DNA of 64,000 nt from Moraxella sp. ZY210820. Lineage in GTDB: Bacteria; Pseudomonadota; Gammaproteobacteria; Pseudomonadales; Moraxellaceae. Location of the stretch: the NCBI RefSeq assembly GCF_030674635.1, contig NZ_CP089978.1, forward strand, positions 1,612,001-1,676,000. Reading direction: 5' to 3'. Below the pieces are notes generated by a model. It was not told the origin of the DNA and ran no database searches. It saw nothing but the letters and a program-made list of their open reading frames with translations. Both the position numbers and the translations under genes were made by a program. Positions 35,238-44,464 of this stretch are shown here, in pieces (position 1 is the stretch's first letter; every line of letters starts with the position of its first letter).

Positions 35238-36464
35238 ATGTCTGTTAAAAAAGCCGAAATGATGCCAATGTTTGCCTATGTCGGTGTTGATCGTAAAGGT
35301 GTAAAAATTAAAGGGGAATTCCCTGCAAAAAATATGGCACTTGCTAAAGCAACACTACGTAAACAAGGTATTACTGTTGATAGTATTCGAGAAAAGCGTC
35401 CGAATCCTTTAGATAAATTTTTTAAGCCAAAAATTAAAACACTTGATATTACAATTTTCACACGTCAATTAGCAACTATGATGAAAGCAGGTGTACCTCT
35501 AGTGCAAAGCTTTGAAATTGTAGCTGAAGGTTTAGATAATCCTGCAATGCGTGAAGTGGTGCTAGGTATTAAAGGTGAGGTTGAGGGGGGTAATACTTTC
35601 GCTGGTGCATTAAAAAAATATCCACAATATTTTGACCGCTTATTCTGCTCCCTTGTTGAATCAGGTGAACAATCTGGTGCTTTAGAAACCATGTTGGATC
35701 GAGTGGCACTTTATAAAGAAAAAAGTGAGCTTTTAAAGCAAAAAATTAAAAGTGCAATGAAATATCCCATTACTGTTATTGCAGTAGCAATTATTGTAAC
35801 AATTATTTTGATGGTAAAAGTAATTCCTGTTTTCCAAGAACTATTTGAAGGTTTTGGTGCAGAATTACCTGCATTTACTCAGTTAGTAGTGAATATGTCT
35901 AAATGGATGCAGCAATGGTGGTTTGTATTGATTATGGGTATAGCAATCACTATTTTTATATTCACAAAAGCTAAGGAAAAAAGTCAAAAATTCCGTGATT
36001 TGCTTGATAAAGCATCGCTTAAAGCACCTATCTTTGGAGATATCATTTATAAAGCTATCATTGCACGTTATAGCCGTACTTTAGCGACCACTTTTGCTGC
36101 AGGTGTACCTTTAATTGATGCTTTAGAATCTACTGCTGGTGCAACAAATAACGTTATTTATGAACAAGCGGTTATGAAAATTCGTGATGATGTTGCGTCA
36201 GGTCAGCAATTACAATTTGCCATGCGTAATGCAGATAAGTTCCCTGCAATGGCAATTCAAATGGTTGCGATTGGTGAAGAATCAGGTGCATTAGATGCTA
36301 TGTTAGATAAAGTTGCAACACACTTTGAAAATGAAGTAGATACGGCTGTAGATGGTTTAACCTCTATGATGGAACCACTGATTATGGCTATTCTTGGTGT
36401 GTTAATTGGTGGCTTGGTTATTGCGATGTACTTACCAATTTTCAACATGGGTTCTGTAATTTAA
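35238..36464 (+). CDS. pilC: Type IV pilus inner-membrane platform protein PilC
   Basis: PilC is the polytopic platform on which pilin subunits assemble. The 408-residue protein has two repeated GspF domains (FTRQLATMMKAGVPLVQSFEI... and YSRTLATTFAAGVPLIDALEST...). Three membrane helices occur near residues 168-192, 218-240 and at the C-terminus (LIMAILGVLIGGLVIAMYLPIF). AAGGA precedes ATG 35238; an upstream TTG is in frame but unlikely. It lies 21 bp after pilB and overlaps pilD by one base. Confidence 0.95.
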   Translation: MSVKKAEMMPMFAYVGVDRKGVKIKGEFPAKNMALAKATLRKQGITVDSIREKRPNPLDKFFKPKIKTLDITIFTRQLATMMKAGVPLVQSFEIVAEGLDNPAMREVVLGIKGEVEGGNTFAGALKKYPQYFDRLFCSLVESGEQSGALETMLDRVALYKEKSELLKQKIKSAMKYPITVIAVAIIVTIILMVKVIPVFQELFEGFGAELPAFTQLVVNMSKWMQQWWFVLIMGIAITIFIFTKAKEKSQKFRDLLDKASLKAPIFGDIIYKAIIARYSRTLATTFAAGVPLIDALESTAGATNNVIYEQAVMKIRDDVASGQQLQFAMRNADKFPAMAIQMVAIGEESGALDAMLDKVATHFENEVDTAVDGLTSMMEPLIMAILGVLIGGLVIAMYLPIFNMGSVI

Positions 36465-37336
36465 TGCAAAACTTAATCCTATTATTTACCGAAATGCCTG
36501 CACTACTTTATGTAGTTGTAGGCATTTTGAGTTTATGTGTAGGTAGCTTTTTAAATGTAGTGATTTATCGTCTACCTAAAATCATGGAAAATGAATGGAA
36601 AGAAGAAATTCATTATTTCCAAAATCCAGACCAACCTTATCCTGAACAAGAAAAATTTACCTTAAGTGTTCCTGCCTCAACCTGCCCTAAATGCCAACAT
36701 CGTATTCGTTGGTATGAAAATATTCCTGTGATTAGCTGGGCTGTTTTATTACGTGGTAAATGTAGTGGCTGTAAAAATCCTATTTCTGCACGCTATCCAT
36801 TTGTAGAGTTAGCTACTATGCTTGCTTCTCTCGTAGTAGTTTATAATTTTGGCTTATCATTAACAATGATTGCAGGTGTGATTTTTACATGGATATTAAT
36901 CGCACTGATTGGTATTGATTTTGATACACAATTATTACCAGACCGTTTGGTTTATCCATTACTTGGTTTGGGACTTGCTGTAAATAGTTTTGGATTATTT
37001 ATCTCTCCAGCTCAAGCCATTTGGGGAACTTTAATCGGTTTCTTATCTCTTTGGTCAGTATGTGTTATTTTCAAACTGATTACAAGTAAACAAGGCATGG
37101 GGCATGGTGATTTTAAATTACTCGCTGCAGTGGGTGCGTGGCTAGGTACTGGCTTATTACCCTTTATTATTTTTACTTCAGCAGTATTAGGTTCAATTGT
37201 AGGTGGTATCTTATTTGCTATTTATAAAGAAAGTCGTCCTTTTGCTTTTGGCCCATATATTGCTATTGCTGCATGGATTGCTTTATTATGGGGTAATCAA
37301 ATTATGGCATCTTATTTAGGCTTATTTATCAAATGA
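36464..37336 (+). CDS. pilD: Prepilin peptidase / N-methyltransferase PilD
   Basis: PilD cleaves the leader of type IV prepilins and methylates the new N-terminus. The 290-residue polytopic protein has the zinc tetracysteine motif (CPKC near residue 72 and CSGC near residue 98) typical of the bifunctional form. The two catalytic aspartates lie in GIDFDTQLLPDRL and GHGDFKLLAAVGAWLG. It starts at the A of the pilC stop (TAATG) and its own stop overlaps the coaE start (ATGA). Confidence 0.95.
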   Translation: MQNLILLFTEMPALLYVVVGILSLCVGSFLNVVIYRLPKIMENEWKEEIHYFQNPDQPYPEQEKFTLSVPASTCPKCQHRIRWYENIPVISWAVLLRGKCSGCKNPISARYPFVELATMLASLVVVYNFGLSLTMIAGVIFTWILIALIGIDFDTQLLPDRLVYPLLGLGLAVNSFGLFISPAQAIWGTLIGFLSLWSVCVIFKLITSKQGMGHGDFKLLAAVGAWLGTGLLPFIIFTSAVLGSIVGGILFAIYKESRPFAFGPYIAIAAWIALLWGNQIMASYLGLFIK

Positions 37337-37944
37337 GTCATCAAAAATTAATCATTGGTTTAACAGGTGGCATTGGTAGCGGTAAAACGACTGCCAGCCA
37401 ATGGTTTGAACAACAAGGAATTTATGTCGTCGATGCCGATATTGTTGCTCGAGAAATCGTTGCCCTTGGGCAACCTGCTCTAACACAAATTCAGCAACAA
37501 TTTGGTGACTGGGTTTTAACAGAACAAGGCGAACTCAATCGTCTTGCTTTAAGAAAACATATTTTTAATAACCCAGACGCAAAAAAACAACTTGAACAAA
37601 TTACTCACCCTATCATTCGCCAATCTATTATCGAGCAATTACAACAGACAACAATAAGTGCTTATCATATTCTAGTTTCACCTTTGCTATTTGAAACACA
37701 ACAACATTTATTAGTACATCGTACTCTACTCATTGATGTTGATGAACAAACACAATTACAACGTGCTAGCCAACGAGATCATCAAACGTTAGAACAGATT
37801 AAACAAATTATCAATACACAATTTTCACGCCAACAAAGATTAGCCCTAGCAGATGATGTCATTTTAAACAACCAAGATACAACTCAGCTATACGAGCAAC
37901 TTATTATTCAACACCAGCATTATTTACAATTAGCAAAAGGCTAA
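37333..37944 (+). CDS. coaE: Dephospho-CoA kinase CoaE
   Basis: CoaE phosphorylates dephospho-CoA in the last step of coenzyme A synthesis. The 203-residue kinase has P-loop GLTGGIGSGKTT (about 9-20), DADIVAREIV and the LID segment RASQRDHQT. It is translationally coupled to pilD, the frequent pilBCD-coaE arrangement in gammaproteobacteria. A hairpin overlaps its stop codon. Confidence 0.94.
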   Translation: MSHQKLIIGLTGGIGSGKTTASQWFEQQGIYVVDADIVAREIVALGQPALTQIQQQFGDWVLTEQGELNRLALRKHIFNNPDAKKQLEQITHPIIRQSIIEQLQQTTISAYHILVSPLLFETQQHLLVHRTLLIDVDEQTQLQRASQRDHQTLEQIKQIINTQFSRQQRLALADDVILNNQDTTQLYEQLIIQHQHYLQLAKG

Positions 37945-37960
37945 ATATTCATTAGCCTTA
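37937..37960. terminator. Short bidirectional hairpin between coaE and the YheT-like gene
   Basis: AAGGCTAA and TTAGCCTT form an 8-bp stem around ATATTCA. Both convergent stop codons lie in or next to the stem. Confidence 0.55.
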
Positions 37961-38923
37961 TTGATGATAATGTTGAAAGAAATGCAAAATCGTGTCAGGT
38001 AACCAATCAATATTACCCTTACCTTTGCCAGACACAAAACCTAAATGCCCTCCACGTTTCGGCTGTAATAATTGTACTGCTGATGACACTTCATGTGCTT
38101 TAGGTAAACTTTTTGGTGTCATAAATGGATCATTGATAGCATTAATCACTAAAGTCGGATATTGAATATATTTTAAATAAGGCTTTGCAGAACTACGGCG
38201 ATAATAATCTTCAGGGCTACTAAATCCATGTTTAGGTGCTGTAAAATAAGTATCAAACTCAGTCAAGGTTTTACTTTTCATGACTTTTTCTACTAACTCT
38301 GGGTCATGATATTCTGCCTCACTCAAAATTTTAGGACGTAAAGTACGTAAAAAATAAGGAATATAAATTCGTTTACTCAATCCTTTCGACATCCGTTTTG
38401 ATGCATCAATCAAATCTAAAGGTGCACTGACTACCACATTTATTTTACTAATTGCTTCATTCCCTTGCTCACCTAAATATTTAGCTAGCACATTACCGCC
38501 TAAAGACACACCAACCGCATAAATTTTATCATAACGTTGATTGAGTAAACCTAGCATATACCCTACTTCATGACTATCACCTGAGTGATAGGCAATACCT
38601 GCCGTATTCGATACACCACCGCAACCACGAAAATGTGCTACCACACCATGCCATCCCAAACGTTTCACAGCGTGCATTAATGCAATGGCATAATGACTTT
38701 CACTACTACCTTCCAATCCATGAAATAACACCACTAAAGGTGCATCTTTATCATCTGCATCAACAAAATCATACGCAACTAATGTTTTTCCTGTACTATC
38801 TGCCAATAGTTCACGGCGATAATCAGGGCGTTCCGCTTGCAAGGCTTTTGCATAAACAGTATCAAAATGACCACCTTTTAACCATTTCGGTGGTGATATT
38901 TCTGTAAATATAGGTGCATTCAT
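37958..38923 (-). CDS. YheT-family alpha/beta hydrolase
   Basis: A 321-residue hydrolase opening with ISPPKWLKGGHFDTVYAK, typical of the YheT/ABHD1-3 family. It has LFHGLEGSSESHY (oxyanion region), the nucleophile elbow VGVSLGGNVLAKYLG (Ser about 152), and a late GGHLGFVSG with the catalytic His. These esterases are of uncertain substrate. It is a monocistronic gene, convergent with coaE. Confidence 0.85.
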   Translation of the reverse strand: MNAPIFTEISPPKWLKGGHFDTVYAKALQAERPDYRRELLADSTGKTLVAYDFVDADDKDAPLVVLFHGLEGSSESHYAIALMHAVKRLGWHGVVAHFRGCGGVSNTAGIAYHSGDSHEVGYMLGLLNQRYDKIYAVGVSLGGNVLAKYLGEQGNEAISKINVVVSAPLDLIDASKRMSKGLSKRIYIPYFLRTLRPKILSEAEYHDPELVEKVMKSKTLTEFDTYFTAPKHGFSSPEDYYRRSSAKPYLKYIQYPTLVINAINDPFMTPKSLPKAHEVSSAVQLLQPKRGGHLGFVSGKGKGNIDWLPDTILHFFQHYHQ

Positions 38924-39021
38924 GATTTATAAACTCATCAGATGACATGATTTTATATTTTAATACAACCGTTTAAAAACACAAGTATTTTATCATCATT
39001 ATATAGATGCTTGTCTATTAA

Positions 39022-42000
39022 TTAGACAATATTTAGCTTACTTTTACCTTCACCACAGGTTGCAACCTTAATTTGTACAGGAATACGCTCATGAATTTCT
39101 TGAATATGCGAGATTAAAATCACTTTACGCCCTTGCCCTTGCAAACGATCAAGTGTATCCATGACTATATGTAATGATTCTTGGTCTAGTGTGCCAAAAC
39201 CTTCATCAATAAATAAGGTTTCCAATTTCAAATGATGTGATGCCATGTGAGCAATACCTAATGCCAAAGATAATGACACTAAAAAGCTTTCCCCACCCGA
39301 AAGTGATAAAACACCACGTTGCTCATCATTCATGTCATGGTCAATAATAGACAAACTCAAACTTTCATTAATACGGCATAATTCATAACGTTGTGTTAAT
39401 TGAGCTAGTTGATAATTCGCATATTGCAATAAAATATCTAAATAATATTGCTGTGCGATACGTTGAAATTCTCCACCATCACGAATACCAATCAACTGAT
39501 GAATACGATTCCAACGCATATATTCTTGCTCAGCTTGTATAAATTGTTGTTGATAAATTTGATATTTTTCCTGTTGTGATTGTTGTAATTTTAAAATACT
39601 ACCCAATTCATCAGACTGCTGTTGATATTGCGTTTGCTCGTCATGAAGTTGTTGTATAATTGATGTTAATTCGGCAAAATCACCAAGTTCTTTAATATCA
39701 ATAGCTTGCATTTTTTGCTGTATCAACTCTAATTTACTATGCACAGTTGTTAGGTGCTGTATATGTTGTTCAACTGTTTGTTTTAGTAATATTAATTCAT
39801 CATGAATTTGATGATTTTGCGATAATTGTATCAACCAACCATCATCAAATTTATGATGTTGTTGCCATTGATTAATTTTAATACGGCTCACTTGTTGCTG
39901 TTGCTGGTGTTCAACTAATTGTTGCTCCAATAATTGCAAGTGTTGCTGATATTTTTCATATTGATGCTCTGCTTGTTGTTGAGATTGTAACGATTGTTGC
40001 ACATGTATTTTTAACTGTTCTACATCAGCCAAAATACGCTGTTTCCACAACAATGGCTTTTCTAATTCTTGTTGATCTTCTCTCTGATACTTGCTAAATA
40101 TCTGTTCATTTTCAGTTTTAAGTTGCTGTCCTTGCTGTTTAACTTGCTCTATCAATTGCTGTAATTTTTCTTTATCTTTTTGATAATATTCATTTTTTTG
40201 TTGTAATAAATGTTGCTGTTTTAATACATCAGTTTGCTTTAGCTGTAATTCCGCCAATTTTTGCTCATAATCGATTTGTTGTTGTAAATCGGCAGACCAT
40301 TGTTCAATACAAGCTAAATGCTGATTTTTCCATTGTGATTGATATTCAGATGATAATTTGTGTACAATTTTATCATCAATCATTTGTAAAATACGATATT
40401 GTTGTTCTAATTCATGTTCACGATTGAGTTTATTTTGTAAGCGATGATACTGCTCAATTATACCTTCTAACTGCGATAAGTCCTGTTCAACCTTTTGTAA
40501 TTGATATTGGTTGTGTTGTAATTTTTGTGATAATTGCTCATCAATCGTATCATCTAACAACATATCATTACTTAAAGATTTATCTTGCTGTATTTGAACA
40601 GTCAATTCTGCTTGATGTTGTTGATACTGCTGTTCTAATTGCTGTAAATTGTGCTGATGATGTTGTAATTGATGTTGTATCGCCAAGCTTTGCTGTTGCT
40701 GTTGTTGCCATAAATCCCATGCTTGCTGTTTTTGTTGTGCATAATCTTGTTCTTGCTGTTGTTGCAATGTTAATAAATTTTGTTGTAAGTTTTCACGCCA
40801 AGGATGATGTTCACTACCACATACCATACACGGCTGATGTTCTTGCAACTGACTACGCAAATATTTCACATCTTGACTATGAATAAGTTTTTGTTGCTGT
40901 AAAATATCCCATGCAGTTTGCCATTGCTGTTCTATACGTTGATAATCTTGCTGACGCTGTTGTTCTGATTGCTGTTCTTGTTGCAAATGTTGTGTTAATT
41001 CATCAACTTGCTGTTTGAGTGTAGCGAGTTGTTGTTGCTCTTTCTCTAAAGATTGCCATTGTTGCAAAACAGTTTGCAAAGCCTGTCTCTGTTGATTGAC
41101 TTGGCTCATCTGTTGGTAATGTTGCGTTTGTTGCTGTTGTAAACGCTCTAAGCTCTCATACTTTTGTTGAAACTCATGCAAATTTTGCTGTAATTGTTGA
41201 TAACTTTTCCACCAATCCACAGGCGATGTCAATTTTTCATCATACTGTGCTAATAATTTTACAAACTTTTGATTATATTGCTGATATTCAGTTAATAATG
41301 CTAAAAATGCACTTGGTTCTTGTTGTAAATAATTTAACGATTGTATATTTTTTTCATAATCCTGTTGCTGTTGTTGCCCTGCTATATATTGTTGATTTAA
41401 TTGCTGTAATTGTCGTTCATCATCGGCTTGTTGCTCTGTTAAAAGCGTTAATTCTTGACGTTTTTGTTTAAAATCTGCTCGCAACTGCTCCATACGTTGA
41501 TGTTTATCTAATACCACATCAATATCAATCAGTTGTTGTTCTAATGCAGGTTGTAACTGCTGTTGCTGTACTACTGCTTGTTGATAAGCAAATTGAGCCT
41601 GCTGTAACGACTGTTGATGTGTATTAATATGTTGTTGTACTTGTGCAATCTCGCCATGTAAACGCTGAATGGTCAATTCCGATGCTTGCCATAATTGCCA
41701 TTCGCCTGCAATGTGTTGATAGGCTTGTAACTCATTTAAACGTTGCTGTTGTTGCTCGACATTTTGTTGTTTTAAATCAATTAATTGCTGTTGATAATCA
41801 TGTTGTTCAGCTTGCAATTGTTGATAATCTAAATGTTGTTTTTGTTGTTGATTGATTTGCTCAATCTGTTGTTGTAACTGTTGCAATTTTATTTTAACCT
41901 GCTGATATTGTTCTTGTTTTTGTTGAAATTCTTCAGGTGCTAATAATTCAACCATACCTGTTAATTGTTGGGCCTGTTCATAAGCTGATTTGGCATTTTT

Positions 42001-42615
42001 TTGTTGTTCATACGCCATCTGCCCAATTTTTTTAAAAATATGCGAGCCTGTTAAATGCTCCAATAATTGAGCACGTTCGTCATCTTTGGCTTTTAAAAAT
42101 GCACTTACTTCAGATTGTGCCAATAAAACCGCTCGTGTAAATTGTTCAAAATTCAACCCTGTTTTTTCAACAATGAGTTGCTCACACTCTTTGGTTTTAG
42201 TCGCTAATACTCGATAATCATCATCAACACACATTAAACTACGACTATTAGCTTTTAATTTTTCAGTCGCTTTTTTACGCACACGACTCATTTCAGTACG
42301 GCTAATATAACGCTTTTGGTCTATGCCAATAAATTCCAATTCAGCATAACCAAAACCTGTACCACGTGTTAAAATCTGTCGGGTATCGCTAGATTTACTA
42401 AAATCATCAGTCGTACCATGTGTTGAGCCTTTAAAACGTGGAATTTGGTCGTATAATGCCAAACACATCGCATCAAGTAAGGTTGATTTCCCTGCACCAG
42501 TCCGTCCTGTAATGGCAATTAAACCTGCTGATTTTAACGGTTGTTGCTGAAAATCAATTTCTTGTTCTCCTGCTAATGAAGCCAAATTACATAATTTTAA
42601 GCGTAAAATTTGCAT
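39022..42615 (-). CDS. sbcC: Exonuclease subunit SbcC (Rad50-like), strongly Gln-rich
   Basis: SbcC with SbcD cleaves DNA hairpins and ends. The 1197-residue protein has N-terminal Walker A AITGRTGAGKSTLLDAMC, a long coiled coil, the zinc hook QPCMVCGSEHHP (CxxC near residue 595), ABC signature LSLSGGESFLVSLSLALG and Walker B LETLFIDEGFGTLD. The coiled coil is extraordinarily rich in glutamine, with runs such as QQQQQQ. ATG 42613-42615 follows AGAAGGAA; 15 extra upstream codons are rejected. No sbcD lies next to it; the upstream gap holds repeats. Many antisense open frames here are shadows of CAA/CAG codons. Confidence 0.92.
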   Translation of the reverse strand: MQILRLKLCNLASLAGEQEIDFQQQPLKSAGLIAITGRTGAGKSTLLDAMCLALYDQIPRFKGSTHGTTDDFSKSSDTRQILTRGTGFGYAELEFIGIDQKRYISRTEMSRVRKKATEKLKANSRSLMCVDDDYRVLATKTKECEQLIVEKTGLNFEQFTRAVLLAQSEVSAFLKAKDDERAQLLEHLTGSHIFKKIGQMAYEQQKNAKSAYEQAQQLTGMVELLAPEEFQQKQEQYQQVKIKLQQLQQQIEQINQQQKQHLDYQQLQAEQHDYQQQLIDLKQQNVEQQQQRLNELQAYQHIAGEWQLWQASELTIQRLHGEIAQVQQHINTHQQSLQQAQFAYQQAVVQQQQLQPALEQQLIDIDVVLDKHQRMEQLRADFKQKRQELTLLTEQQADDERQLQQLNQQYIAGQQQQQDYEKNIQSLNYLQQEPSAFLALLTEYQQYNQKFVKLLAQYDEKLTSPVDWWKSYQQLQQNLHEFQQKYESLERLQQQQTQHYQQMSQVNQQRQALQTVLQQWQSLEKEQQQLATLKQQVDELTQHLQQEQQSEQQRQQDYQRIEQQWQTAWDILQQQKLIHSQDVKYLRSQLQEHQPCMVCGSEHHPWRENLQQNLLTLQQQQEQDYAQQKQQAWDLWQQQQQQSLAIQHQLQHHQHNLQQLEQQYQQHQAELTVQIQQDKSLSNDMLLDDTIDEQLSQKLQHNQYQLQKVEQDLSQLEGIIEQYHRLQNKLNREHELEQQYRILQMIDDKIVHKLSSEYQSQWKNQHLACIEQWSADLQQQIDYEQKLAELQLKQTDVLKQQHLLQQKNEYYQKDKEKLQQLIEQVKQQGQQLKTENEQIFSKYQREDQQELEKPLLWKQRILADVEQLKIHVQQSLQSQQQAEHQYEKYQQHLQLLEQQLVEHQQQQQVSRIKINQWQQHHKFDDGWLIQLSQNHQIHDELILLKQTVEQHIQHLTTVHSKLELIQQKMQAIDIKELGDFAELTSIIQQLHDEQTQYQQQSDELGSILKLQQSQQEKYQIYQQQFIQAEQEYMRWNRIHQLIGIRDGGEFQRIAQQYYLDILLQYANYQLAQLTQRYELCRINESLSLSIIDHDMNDEQRGVLSLSGGESFLVSLSLALGIAHMASHHLKLETLFIDEGFGTLDQESLHIVMDTLDRLQGQGRKVILISHIQEIHERIPVQIKVATCGEGKSKLNIV

Positions 42616-42715
42616 GATATTCCTTCTATAATATGTTAAAATAAATAGCATTCTCAACATCTTTTGACAATATATTGATTACTTTTAAATAATCAGCAGT
42701 TTGGTTCTATATATT

Positions 42716-42857
42716 TATAACCAATTGAAAATAAAAGAATACGTAGGGTGCGTATTACGCACCATTTTGATGAAAAGTTATAAAAAGGTGCGTGGTACGC
42801 ACCCTACCTACTGCTCATCAATTTAATCTATCTACTCTTAAATATCAAATGGTTATA
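42716..42857 (+). repeat. MITE-like palindromic element, copy 2 (well preserved)
   Basis: Terminal inverted repeats are TATAACCAATTGAAAATAAA at the left and the complement of TCTTAAATATCAAATGGTTATA at the right. Inside are GTAGGGTGCGTATTACGCACC and GGTGCGTGGTACGCACCCTAC, each itself palindromic and mutually inverted. No coding. It matches the element at 4528-4682 in the opposite orientation. Confidence 0.75.
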
Positions 42858-42893
42858 TTTTAGAATACTTCGAATTAACGTTAATTAAAACTT

Positions 42894-42935
42894 GTAGGGG
42901 CGAATTGCAATTCGCCCTTACATAAAATCAATAAC
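42894..42935 (+). repeat. GGGCGAATT palindromic repeat, copy 1
   Basis: GTAGG then GGGCGAATTGCAATTCGCCC (20-bp palindrome), followed by TTACATAAAATCAATAA. The palindrome and the tail recur at 61060-61100. Confidence 0.7.
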
Positions 42936-43003
42936 TTAATGTCTATTGAGAATAGCATAAAATAATCGAGTATTTTTCCATTTTTACGAGTGATTTGCAA
43001 GTC

Positions 43004-43801
43004 GTGGCACAACCTGAAATCCAATCAGCAATGCAATCATCAACACCAACTATTCGTGTATTAGATGAATGGCAAACCGAAATTCCTGATGATTTATATA
43101 TTCCCCCTGAAGCCTTTGCTGTATTATTAGAACGGTTTGAAGGACCTTTGGATTTTTTGATTTATCTGATTCGTAAAAACGGTTTTGATTTATTACAACT
43201 CGATATTGCACCGATTGCCACGCAATATTTACATTATATCGACAGTATGAAATCGCTCAACATCGAACTAACTGCCGATTATATGGTCATGGCTGCCCTA
43301 TTAGCTGACTTAAAATCACGTTTACTGTTACCAAAACCACAAACCTTAACCATTGAAAAAGACCCTAAACAAGAATTAATCAATCGTTTAGAGCATTATT
43401 TACGCATTAAACAAGCGGCTGAACGTTTAGGTCAATGCTCAATTTTAGGGCGAGATACTTTTGAAACCCAAGTTTTATTGGGCGATGTTGAACAACAGCG
43501 TTCTGGTTTTAATATCCAATTATTACAAGATGCATTAATTTGTGTGTTTAATCGTCCTGAAGCAATTGTACATACCATTGCACCTGAACAAATTTCCCTT
43601 GAAGATAAAATAAATTTTATCATAGAACAAATTCAACAATATCAAACCCTTAATTTTTACCAATTACTCAATGCCAAACAAGGTAAAATGGGCTTAGTGG
43701 TTACATTTATGGCGGTTTTAGAACTCACTCGTCAGCAAAAAATTCAGATTGTACATGATGGTATTGAACAAACATTAACCATTTCAGAGGTAGAACAATG
43801 A
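43004..43801 (+). CDS. scpA: Segregation and condensation protein A
   Basis: ScpA is the kleisin that bridges the SMC heads. The 265-residue protein has the N-terminal kleisin block LLERFEGPLDFLIYLIRKNGFDLLQLDIAPIATQYL, then DLKSRLLLPKP, and a C-terminal winged helix (VVTFMAVLELTRQQKIQIV). No ATG stands at the expected place: GTG 43004 lies about 11 nt after GAGTG, TTG 42995 is in frame, and ATG 43031 would still keep the kleisin block. The gene overlaps scpB by 4 nt (ATGA). Confidence 0.9.
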   Translation: MAQPEIQSAMQSSTPTIRVLDEWQTEIPDDLYIPPEAFAVLLERFEGPLDFLIYLIRKNGFDLLQLDIAPIATQYLHYIDSMKSLNIELTADYMVMAALLADLKSRLLLPKPQTLTIEKDPKQELINRLEHYLRIKQAAERLGQCSILGRDTFETQVLLGDVEQQRSGFNIQLLQDALICVFNRPEAIVHTIAPEQISLEDKINFIIEQIQQYQTLNFYQLLNAKQGKMGLVVTFMAVLELTRQQKIQIVHDGIEQTLTISEVEQ

Positions 43802-44394
43802 ACAACAATATTACTGATAAAAACGGTGCAGAAGTTATTGATATTCATGATGTTTTATTACAAATTGAAGCAATTATTTTTGCTAGTGAAATGCCTGTAA
43901 GTTTAGCACGTTTGAAACAAGCCTTAGGTCAGCGTTTTAGTAGCACACAATTACGCCAATTTATACAACAAGTGGCATTAATGCAACACGGTCGCTCGAT
44001 TGAACTAATTGAAACGGCACAAGGTTTTCGTTTTCAAGTGCGAGAAAAATATCGTCAAGCCATTGTACAAGCACAACCTGAACGCCAAATTAAACTCTCG
44101 CCAGCACTTTTAGAAATTTTAGCAGTAATTGCTTATCATCAGCCTGTTACTCGTTCAGATATTGAACAAATTCGTGGCGTGAGTAACAACAGCCAAATTT
44201 TACGCACGTTATTTGACTGGAATTGGATTAAAGAATCAGGCTATCGTGAAATTGCTGGTCGCCCTGCACTACTGATTACCACACCTACATTTTTAAATGC
44301 CTTCGGTGTTACCAGTTTAGCCGATTTGCCACCTTTAAGCGAAACAGCAGAATTTACGACTGCTTTTGAAAATATCAATGAGATTAAACATTAA
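43798..44394 (+). CDS. scpB: Segregation and condensation protein B
   Basis: ScpB dimers bind ScpA and tune SMC loading. The 198-residue protein has two winged-helix domains: IEAIIFASEMPVSLARLKQALG (about 25-46), and ALLEILAVIAYHQPVTRSDIEQIRGVS with GRPALLITTPTFLNAFG in the C-terminal half. It is translationally coupled to scpA. A weak GCTC/GAGC hairpin with a T-run follows the stop. Confidence 0.93.
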   Translation: MNNNITDKNGAEVIDIHDVLLQIEAIIFASEMPVSLARLKQALGQRFSSTQLRQFIQQVALMQHGRSIELIETAQGFRFQVREKYRQAIVQAQPERQIKLSPALLEILAVIAYHQPVTRSDIEQIRGVSNNSQILRTLFDWNWIKESGYREIAGRPALLITTPTFLNAFGVTSLADLPPLSETAEFTTAFENINEIKH

Positions 44395-44464
44395 GCTCAA
44401 TTTATAGAGCATTTTTTATCATACAAATTAATCATTTATAATGAATTAGAATGGAATATCCATC

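Noticed and set aside
40527..41855. Several antisense open frames inside sbcC
   Set aside because: They are complements of Gln-rich codon runs and have no ribosome sites or family features.
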